Source of the DNA: Pseudomonas syringae
GTDB lineage: Bacteria; Pseudomonadota; Gammaproteobacteria; Pseudomonadales; Pseudomonadaceae
DNA length: 64,000 nucleotides
Direction of reading: 5' to 3'
Assembly: GCF_001698815.1 (NCBI RefSeq)
Contig: NZ_LGSI01000001.1
Location: 1 to 64,000, forward strand
Shown here: positions 1 through 9,700 of the stretch, piece by piece
How the letters are laid out: each line of letters starts with the position of its first letter
Position numbering within the stretch: the first letter of the stretch is position 1
Position numbers and translations under genes: made by a program
Notes under the pieces: generated by a model
Seen by the model: only the letters and a program-made list of their open reading frames with translations
The model's database searches: none
What the model was told of the DNA's origin: nothing

Positions 1-494
1 ATGCCATGTTCGAGCAACAAACCGCGCATCTGGTTACCCATTGCGGTGTGCCGCCTCACGTACCCTTGCCGGGCTCGATGCAGGGCCTGCATAGCCAATT
101 GCGCTGTGCTTTTGATCGGCACTGCCGCAATGTTTTGATCTCGGCCTGCGCGCAAGATCGCCAGTACATCGTTGCGATCATTCTTGGCGCCGCTGCGGTG
201 GTCGGCCACGTGTTGCGCCGGCAGAATTCTCGCCAGCTTGCCTTGTGTCTGGAGCAATCGCGCCCAGGCCTGCGCACCAGGGCCTGTTTCCATCAGCACC
301 GTCACGCCGGTCGGCAGCTTGTGGAGAAGCAGCAGAAAGGCTTCGCGTGACTTGATTCGGGCTTCGTAAATGACTTGGCCAAGGGCATCTTCCCCGGCCA
401 CCTGGAACACATTCTTGGCAAGATCTACCGCCACAGTCGAACACACAGACACATCGACTGGAGACGGATGAGTTTTGGTCGTATGCTTTTTCAT
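1..494 (-). CDS. IS110-family transposase, N-terminal part (runs off the window edge)
   Basis: An uninterrupted frame reads leftward from an ATG at 494 to the window edge, giving 164 codons with no stop. The visible part is the RuvC-like DEDD catalytic domain of IS110-type transposases. The first Asp is in VAVDLAKN (about residue 24), the Glu in LMETGPGA (about 69), and the paired Asp residues in KNDRNDV (104-110). The C-terminal Ser-containing transposase_20 domain would lie beyond the edge. Known members carry out RNA-guided recombination using a bridge RNA. A purine-rich GAGGGC lies just upstream of the ATG. The gene reads away from the NRPS genes. The family call is firm; the IS110 or IS1111 subgroup cannot be decided from this half. 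Confidence 0.9.
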   Translation of the reverse strand, partial: MKKHTTKTHPSPVDVSVCSTVAVDLAKNVFQVAGEDALGQVIYEARIKSREAFLLLLHKLPTGVTVLMETGPGAQAWARLLQTQGKLARILPAQHVADHRSGAKNDRNDVLAILRAGRDQNIAAVPIKSTAQLAMQALHRARQGYVRRHTAMGNQMRGLLLEHG

Positions 495-630
495 GGGCTC
501 GCCCTCGCTGTCGTTGGCTTCTTAAGAATGCCACCGTGGCGCTACAGACGCCTCGGCTTGGGCGAGTCCATCCAATTACAATGTTTCACTGATCAGCATG
601 TCGCATAGACATGGAATAACCCCTCAATCA
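1..630 (-). mobile_element. End of an IS110-family insertion element
   Basis: This covers the transposase start plus its non-coding flank. The outer boundary is not determined: IS110 elements often lack clear terminal inverted repeats and I see no obvious junction. The 135 or so bases upstream of the transposase ATG contain no gene and have potential to fold. The element ends somewhere before the siderophore promoter candidate at 633-656, so it abuts the NRPS operon. Confidence 0.6.
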
Positions 631-632
631 GC

Positions 633-656
633 TAATTTTTGCCCCATGCCATCCGT
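633..656 (+). promoter_or_regulatory. Candidate PvdS-type (iron-starvation sigma) promoter
   Basis: The sequence reads TAATT, then 16 bases, then CGT. The iron-starvation box recognised by PvdS-type sigma factors is TAAAT-N16-CGT, so there is one mismatch and exact spacing. The preceding GC gives GCTAAT against the common GCTAAAT. It lies about 58 bases upstream of the NRPS start at 714, on the correct strand, which fits a siderophore gene. It is a short motif found by eye. Confidence 0.5.
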
Positions 657-713
657 TTTCTGAGGACTGGTCGAGCCCGTGGCTCCCACTCTTCTTTGGA
701 CGGATGCCTGCTG

Positions 714-3700
714 ATGAATGCACAAGATTCCCTGAAACTCGCCCGCCGCTTCATCGAGTTGCCGTTGCAGAAACGTCAGCTGTTTCTCGATGGTTTGCGC
801 CGCGAAGGGATCGATTTTTCGGTGTTTCCGATCCCTCGGGGAGTGGCGGCCGAAGACCGCGATGCGTTGTCTTACGCCCAGCAGCGCATGTGGTTTCTCT
901 GGCAACTGGACCCGCAGGGCGCGGCGTATAACTTGCCGGGCGCGGTGCGGCTGACCGGTCCGCTGGATGAATCTGCCTGTGAGCAGGCGTTCGCCAGTTT
1001 GATCCAGCGTCACGAAACCCTGCGCACGGTGTTTGAACGCTACGCTGATGACAGTCTGCACCAGGTGCCGTGCGCCGCATCGCTGGTTATCGAACGTGAG
1101 GATTTCAGTGCACTGCCCGCTGCCGAGCGCGAAGCCAGCGTGCTGGAGCTGGCGCAGCAGCAAGCGACCAAACCCTTCGATCTGGCGCGCGGGCCTTTGC
1201 TGCGGGTCAAGCTGCTCAAGCTCGGCGCTCGGGAACATGTGCTGCTGTTGACCCTGCATCACATCGTCTCCGACGGCTGGTCGATGAACGTGTTGATCGA
1301 CGAGTTCACCCATTTCTACGACGCCCATCAGCAGGTTCGCGCAGCGCAGATGGCCGAGTTGCCGATTCAGTACAGCGACTACGCCTTGTGGCAGCGGCGT
1401 TGGCTGGAAGCGGGCGAGCAAGCGCGGCAGCTGGACTATTGGCAGGCGCAACTGGGCGACGAACACCCGCTGCTGGAATTGCCCACCGATCATTCCCGAC
1501 CTGCGGTTGCCAGCTATCGCGGTGTGCGTCACGAGTTTGCCGTGGACGGGCAACTGGTCGAACAGCTGCGCAGCCTGGCCCAGCAGCACAACGTCACGTT
1601 GTTCATGCTGTTGCTCGGTTCGTTCAATGTGCTGCTGCATCGCTACAGCGGCCAGCGCGATATTCGCGTCGGCGTGCCGATTGCCAACCGCAATCGCAGC
1701 GAAATCGAAGGCTTGATCGGCTTTTTCGTCAACACTCAGGTCCTGCGCTGCCAACTGGACGGCCAGACTCGGGTCAGCGATTTGCTGCAAGGCATCAAGG
1801 AAACCGCACTCAGCGCCCAGGCGCATCAGGACTTGCCGTTCGAGCGTCTGGTCGAAGCGCTCAAGCTGGAACGCAGCCTCAGCCACACGCCTTTATTTCA
1901 GGTGATGTACAACCATCAGCCGCACGTCGCCGACATCAGTTCGATCACCACGGTTTGCGGTCTGACCCTCGGGCTGGTGGAAAATCAGGGTCGCACCACT
2001 CAATTCGACCTGACCCTCGATACCTGGGAAAAGGCTGGCAAGCTGCAAGCGGCGCTGACCTATGCCAGCGATCTGTTCGAGCCCGCGACCATCGCGCGGA
2101 TGGCTCGTCATTGGACCAACCTGTTGCGGGCCATCGTCAGCGATCCTCGGCAATGCGTCGGCGAGTTGTCGATGCTCGACCCGGCTGAATATCAAACCCT
2201 GATCCATGCCTGGAATCCCAAGGCTGATTTTCAACAACCGGACCGCTGCATCCACCAGTTGATCGCTGAGCAGGTCGCGGCGATGCCGGACAGCGTGGCG
2301 CTGATCCATGGCGAGCAGCGCCTGACGTATCGGCAACTCGACACTCGCGCCAACCAGCTGGCGCACAAACTGATCGAGCTTGGCGTTAGCCCGGAAGTGC
2401 GGGTTGGCGTGGCCATGGCGCGCAGTGATGGCTTGATCGTCGCCTTGCTGGCGGTGCTCAAAGCGGGTGGCACTTATGTGCCGCTGGACCCGGAATACCC
2501 CGCCGAGCGCGTCGCCTACATGTTGCACGACAGCCAGGCGCAGGTGCTGCTGACTGAAAGCGCGGTCATGGCGGGTTTGCCGCAGACGCAGGCGGCGGTG
2601 GTGTTGCTCGATCATGCCGGATGGCTGGCGGATTACCCCCAAGTCGCGCCGCAATCTCAGGTGTCGGCGCAGAATCTGGCCTATGTGATTTACACCTCGG
2701 GCTCGACCGGTAAACCCAAAGGCGTGGCGATTGCCCATGGCAACGTCGCGGCGCTGATCCACTGGTCGCAGCAGGCTTACGGTCGGGAGGATTTGCAGGG
2801 CGTACTGGCCTCGACGTCGGTGTGTTTCGATCTTTCGGTCTGGGAGATTTTCGTCACCCTGGCCAGCGGTGGTTTCATCGTGCTGGCGCGTAATGCGCTG
2901 GAATTGCCGCAACTGCCAGCGCGTAATCAGGTGCGATTGATCAACAGCGTGCCGTCGGCGGTCGCGGCGTTGCAACGCAACGGCGAGATTCCCGACAGCG
3001 TGCGCATCATCAATCTGGCTGGCGAGCCGCTCAAGCAATCGCTGGTCGAGGCGCTGTATCAACAGCAGACCATCGAGCACGTTTACGATCTGTACGGCCC
3101 GTCGGAAGACACCACGTATTCCACCTGGACCCGCCGCGAAGTCGGTGGCAGCGCCAATATCGGCCGACCGCTGAGCGGCACTCGCAGCTATATGCTCGAC
3201 GTGGATCTGCAACCGGCACCCATAGGCGTTGCCGCCGAGCTGTACCTGGCGGGCGCCGGGATTACCCGAGGCTATCTTGGGCGTCCGGGGCTTACGGCAG
3301 AGCGTTTTGTGCCTGATCCATTCGCGGCGAACGGCGAGCGTCTGTATCGCACCGGCGACCTGACCCGCTATCGCCCGGATGGCGTGATCGAGTACGTCGG
3401 GCGCATCGATCATCAGGTGAAGCTGCGTGGTTTTCGTATCGAACTCGGCGAGATCGAAGCGCGCTTGCTCAGCCATGCGCGGATCAAGGACGCGGTGGTG
3501 CTGGTTCACGACGGCAAGACCTTGCTGGCGTACGTGGTGCCGGATGGCGTGCCCGAAGACCCGGCGGCGCTCAATCAACAGCTCAAGGATCACGTGCTGC
3601 TGACGCTGCCGGAATACATGGTGCCGAATCTGTTCGTGCAGCTCGACCAGTTGCCGACCACGCCCAATGGCAAGCTGGATCGTAAAGCGCTGCCACAACC

Positions 3701-6700
3701 GGATGCGGTTCAGGCGCAGCGCTTCACCGCGCCCGGCACCGGCAGGGAGCAGGCCTTGGCGGAAATCTGGCAGCAAGTGCTGGGCGTGAATCAGGTTGGG
3801 CTGGACGACAATTTCTTTGAGCTGGGCGGTGATTCCATCGTTTCGATTCAGGTGGTCAGTCGTGCGCGGCAGGCCGGTCTGACGCTGACGCCACGGGATC
3901 TGTTCCAGTATCAGACCTTGCGCAGCCTTGCCGAAGTCGCCCGGGAGGAAATGCCGCTGTTGCTCAATCAGCAACCGGTAATCGGTTCGGCATTGCTGAC
4001 GCCGATTCAGCAGTGGTTTTTCGAACAGCCCATCCCGGAACGTCAGCACTGGAATCAGGCGGTTTTACTGACGCCCAAACAAGCGGTGGACAGCTCGGCA
4101 TTGCAGCGCGCGCTGGACTGGCTCACTCAGCAGCACGATGTGCTGCGCCTGCGCTTCGCCCTCAACGCTGCACAGGACTGGCAGCAATGGCACGCCGAAG
4201 CGCAGCCCGTGGAACTCTGGCAGCGCACCGCAACGGGTGCCGAGTGTCTGCGTGAACTCTGCAACGACGCACAGGCCAGCCTGAACCTGAGCCAAGGCCC
4301 GTTATTGCGCGCGCTGTTGGTGGACATGGCCGATGGCAGCCAGCGCTTGCTGCTGGTGATCCACCATCTGGTGGTGGATGGGGTTTCCTGGCGCGTCTTG
4401 CTTGAGGATCTGCAACAGGCTTATGCCCAGGCGCAAGCCGGGCAGGAGTTACCTGCGGCGTACAAAACCAGCGCCTATCAACAGTGGGCGGCGCGGCTTG
4501 CTGAATACGCCTCAAGCCCGGCGCTTGAGGCGGAGCTGCCGTATTGGCAGGCACAGCTGCAACAGGCCGCGCCGGACCTGCCTTGCGACAATCCGCACGG
4601 CGGCCAAACCAATGCCGTGGCGCGGCGCATCAGCCTGCGTCTGGACCAGCAGCGCACCCGGCAATTGCTGCAACAGGCTCCTGCGGCGTATCGCACCCAG
4701 GTCAATGACTTGCTGTTGACCGTTTTGAGCCGGGTGATCTGTAACTGGACCGGTCACGCCTCGACCCTGATTCAACTGGAAGGCCATGGCCGGGAGCAAC
4801 TGTTCGACGACATCGACCTGACCCGCAGCGTCGGTTGGTTCACCAGCCTGTATCCACTGCGTCTGTTGCCTGCGGTCGATCTCGGCGATTCGATCAAGGC
4901 CATCAAAGAGCAACTGCGTGGCGTGCCGAATAAGGGCGTCGGTTATGGCGTGCTGCGTTATCTGGCCCGTAATCAGTCTCTGGCAGATACGCCGCAACCG
5001 CGCATTACCTTCAACTATCTGGGCCAGTTCGATCAGCAGTTCGACGAGGGCGCGTCGTTCATGCCTGCCAGGGAAGGCAGCGGCTCCGGGCAAAGCGAAC
5101 AAGCGCCGCTGGCCAATTGGCTCAGCATCGAAGGTCAAGTGTCCAGCGGGGAATTGCAGCTCGACTGGAATTTCAGTCACGAAATGTTCCATGACTCAAC
5201 CATTCAGCGCCTGGTGGATGACTACACCCGGGAGCTGAAGACGCTGATTGAACACTGCACGGCCAGCGTCAATCAGGGGATGACGCCTTCGGATTTCCCG
5301 TTGGCGCGCCTGAGCCAAAAACAGCTGGATGGCCTGACACTGACGGTCAGTGGTGTTGAGGATATTTATCCACTGGCGCCCATGCAGCAGGGTATGTTGT
5401 TTCACAGCCTGCTGGAGCAGAGCGGCGGCGATTACATCAATCAGATTCAGCTATCGATTGGCGGGCTGGATACCCAGCGCTTCCGCGCGGCATGGCAGGC
5501 TGCGGTGGATTGTCACGATGTCCTGCGCAGCGGTTTCATTGTCGAAGCTCCCGGACAAGCCCGGATTTGTGCAAAACCCGGTAGGAGGGGACTTGTCCCC
5601 GAAGGCGTAAGTCCGGACAACCTTGAACTGGAGCAGCCGCTTCAGGTGGTCTTCAGGAATATCGAGGTGCCATTCAGCGTGCTGGACTGGCGTGATCAGG
5701 CCGAGCAACGCGCCGCCTTGCAAACCCTGGCCCAGGACGAGCGCGACCGGGGCTTCGATCTCACCCAAGCGCCTTTGCTGCGCCTGTTGCTGGTGCGCAC
5801 CGCCGATGATCGCCACGAGCTGATTTACACCAGCCACCACATTCTCATGGACGGCTGGAGTAACTCGCAGCTGTTGGGCGAGGTCTTGCAGCGCTATCAA
5901 GGGCACGCACCGCAGCGGCAGGTCGGGCGTTATCGGGATTACATCGCCTGGCTGCAACGTCAGGATGCCGGGCTCAGCCAGGGATTCTGGACCGAGCAGC
6001 TTGCCGTGTTGCAGGCACCTACTTTGCTGGCGCCGGCCATAACCACTTCCACTGCTTTACAAATCAGGGGCTACGGCGACCTTTATCAGCGCTTCGACGT
6101 CGGCCAGAGCCAACGCTTGAGCGAGTTCGCCCGCCAGCAGAAAGTCACCGTCAACACGTTGATTCAGGCAGCGTGGCTACTGCTGTTGCAGCGTTATACC
6201 GGCCAGGACTGCGTTACTTTCGGCGCCACGGTGGCCGGACGTCCAGCGGACATCGACGGCATCGAGCAGCACATCGGTCTGTTCATCAACACCTTGCCGG
6301 TGATCGCCAGCCCGCGCAGCGAGCAGCCGGTCAGCCAATGGCTGCAAGCGGTGCAGGCGCAGAATCTGGCGTTGCGCGAGCACGAACATACGCCGTTGTT
6401 CGATATCCAGCGTTGGGCCGGGCAGGGCGGCGCGGCGTTGTTCGACACGATCATGGTCTTCGAAAACTATCCGGTCTCTGAAGTGCTGAAAAGCAGCGCG
6501 CCACAGGGTTTGCAGTTCGGCGAGCTGCTCAATCATGAACAAACCCATTACCCGTTGACCCTGGCTGTAGGTCTGGGCGAAACCCTGGATGTGCATTTCA
6601 GCTATGACCTGCGGCACTTCGCCCAGGCCAGCGTCGAACAGTTGAGTCGGCATTTGTCGGCGCTGTTGCTGGGCATGCTCGAGCAGCCACAACTGGCTGT

Positions 6701-9700
6701 CGGTGAACTGGCGATGCTGGCTGCGGACGAAGTGCGGACCATTCTCGCGCTCAATCCGCCATTCACCGATGTTGCGCGCACGCCGGTGCCGCAATTGATC
6801 GAGCAACAGGCGCAGCGCGCGCCCGACACTGTGGCGCTGGTGTTCGGCGCCCAGCAACTGAGTTATCAACAGCTCAACGCCCATGCCAATCAGCTGGCGC
6901 ATACCTTGATTGCACGCGGTGTCGGGCCGGATGCGCGGGTGGGCATCGCGGTGGAGCGTGGTCTGGAAATGATCGTCGGGCTGTTGGCGATCCTCAAGGC
7001 GGGCGCGGCTTATGTGCCGTTGGACCCGGCTTATCCAGAGGATCGGCTGGCGTACATGGTGCAGGACAGTGGCTTGAAATTGCTGCTGACCCAGCGTCAT
7101 TTGCTGGCGCAGCTGCCGATCCCGGTTGATGTGGAAACGCTGATCGTCGAATTGGCTGATAACCCACCCAATGCCGTCAATCCGCCGCAACGCTGCGCCC
7201 CGGACAACCTGGCTTACGCCATCTACACCTCGGGCTCCACCGGCAAGCCCAAGGGCGTAATGGTGCCCCACGGGGCGCTGAGCAATTTCCTGTGGAGCAT
7301 GGCGAAAAAACCCGGCCTGACAGCCGAGGATCGCATGCTGTCCCTGACGACATTTTCCTTCGACATTTTCGGCCTGGAGATTTACCTGCCGCTGATCGTC
7401 GGTGCCCGCGTGGTGCTGGTGGATAAAGACACAACCATGGACGCGGAGCGCATCCTCGACCTCGTTGCCGATCAGAACGTCACTGCGCTGCAAGCCACGC
7501 CGTCGACGTGGCGCATGGTCCTGGACAGCCCGCAGGCCAGCACGTTGCGCGGCTGCAAATTGCTGTGTGGCGGCGAGGCCCTGGCCGATGAGCTGGCCTT
7601 GCGCATGGCCGGGTTGGGCGAGGTGTGGAATCTCTACGGGCCGACCGAAACCACCATCTGGTCGGCGCAACATCCGCTGCTCGGCGAAGATCCGCAACCC
7701 TGGCTGGGCACCGCCATCGACAACACCGCGTTGTATATCCTCGCTGCCAACGGCGAGCTGGCGCCGGTCGGTGTGGCGGGCGAGCTGTTGATTGCGGGCA
7801 GCGGGCTGGCGCGGGGGTATTTCCAGCGTCCGGGTTTGACTGCCGAGCGCTTTCTGCCTGATCCATTCGGCAAGGCGGGCGAGCGCTTGTATCGCACTGG
7901 CGACCTGGCACGTTATCGCCCGGACGGGGTGATCGAGTACCTGGGACGCATCGATCATCAGGTCAAGATTCGCGGTTTCCGTATTGAGCTGGGCGAAATC
8001 GAAGCGCAGCTCATGCAGCAGACCGGCGTGCGCGATGTGGCGGTGCTGGCGCGGGAGATCGCCGGCAGCCAGCAATTGGTGGCTTACGTGAGCGGAGTAA
8101 ATGATCGCGAAGCGCTTAAAGCCAGTCTCAAGCAGACGCTGCCGGATTACATGGTGCCGACCCATTGGCTGTTCCTTGAGCGCTTACCGCTCACGCCCAA
8201 CGGCAAACTGGACCGCAAGGCCTTGCCGATGCCCGACGCCAATGAAGCGGCGCAGCGTTTTGTCGCGCCGCAGACCGCGCTGGAAAAACACATCGCTTCG
8301 GTTTGGCAGGACGTATTGAAGCTGGAACGGGTCGGTTTGAGCGACAACTTCTTCGAGCTCGGCGGTCACTCGTTGCTGGCAACTCAGGTGGTCGCGCGAC
8401 TCAAGCAGCAGCTGGCGTTGCCGGTTGGCCTGCGGGATCTGTTCGCCGAACCGCAGTTGCAGGCATTTGCCGCTCGGCTGGCCGGGCAAGCCGATGTCGA
8501 TCCCGGCAACACGCTGGCGCTGGTCGCCGCAGGGGAGCAAGCCACTGCGCCGTTGTCGTTGGCGCAACGCCGTTTGTGGGTGGCCGAGCAGTTCGGCTCC
8601 GGCAGCGGCGCTTACGGCATGCCATTGGCGCTGCGTCTGCGCGGTGCGCTGAATATCGAATCGTTGCGCGCCAGTCTGGCAGCGGTGATCCAGCGCCACG
8701 AAATACTGCGCACGGCGTATCTGGCCGATGACGAAGGCGACCCGATTGCCTTGGTGTCGGCGCAGATCGCCCTGGATGTGCCGCTGTTGGACATTAGTCA
8801 TCTGTCGCCCGTGGAGCAGCAAGCCCAAGTGGTGCTGGCGACTGCGAACAACACGCGCCAGCCCATCAGCCTGGAGCAGGCGCCGTTACTGCGTGCGCAA
8901 GTGTTGCGCGTGTCGGCAACCGAACATGTGCTGCTGTATTCGATGCACCACATCATCTCCGACGGCTGGTCCATGGCGGTGCTGGTCAATGAGCTGGTGC
9001 AGAACTACGCGGCGCTGGAGCAGGGTGCGGACTCAGCGTTGCAACCGTTGCCGGTGCAATATTCCGACTATGCGCGTTGGCAACTGGCGCTGGAGCGCAG
9101 CGGTGCTCTGCGCGAGCAGGCCGGTTACTGGCAGCAAGCGCTGGCGGGCAGTTCCGGTTTGTTGCCGTTGCACATGGATTTCCCGCGTCCAGCCAGTGCG
9201 TCGTATGCCGGTGCGAACCTGCAATTCAGCCTGCCGTCGGCGTTGAGCGATGCACTGAACCGGGTGGCGCAACGCGCCGGAGTGACGCTGTACAGCACGC
9301 TGCTCGCGGCATTTCAGGTCTTGCTGCATCAATGCACTGACGCCGACGACCTGCTGATCGGCGCGGATGTGGCCGGACGTCAGCAACCCGAGCTGGAAGG
9401 CTTGATCGGCTTCTTCGTCAACATCCTGCCATTGCGCTCGCGCTTCGCTGCCGATCAGCCATTTTCAGCCTTCCTCGCGACCACTCAGGAAACCGCGTTG
9501 AGTGCCTTCGAACATCAGGATCTGCCGCTGGACATGATCGTCGAAGCGGCGGGAACGTCGCGCCACAAAGGCGTCAATCCGCTGGTTCAGGTGTTGTTCG
9601 TGATGAACAACCTGCCGCTGCACAGCGCCGGCATCGAAGGCATCGCCGTGGAGGTGTTGCCTGATCCGGGCGGTTATTCGAAGTTCGACATGGCGCTGTT

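Noticed and set aside
639..713. A 25-residue N-terminal extension of the first NRPS
   Set aside because: Sequence similarity to pyoverdine synthetases begins at the ATG at 714, and the extension would overlap the promoter candidate.
624..8165. Long open frames on the strand opposite the NRPS gene (for example 1893-4049 and 6177-8165)
   Set aside because: They mirror the conserved NRPS frame, have Gln- and His-rich composition typical of antisense GC-rich frames, and match no family I recognise.
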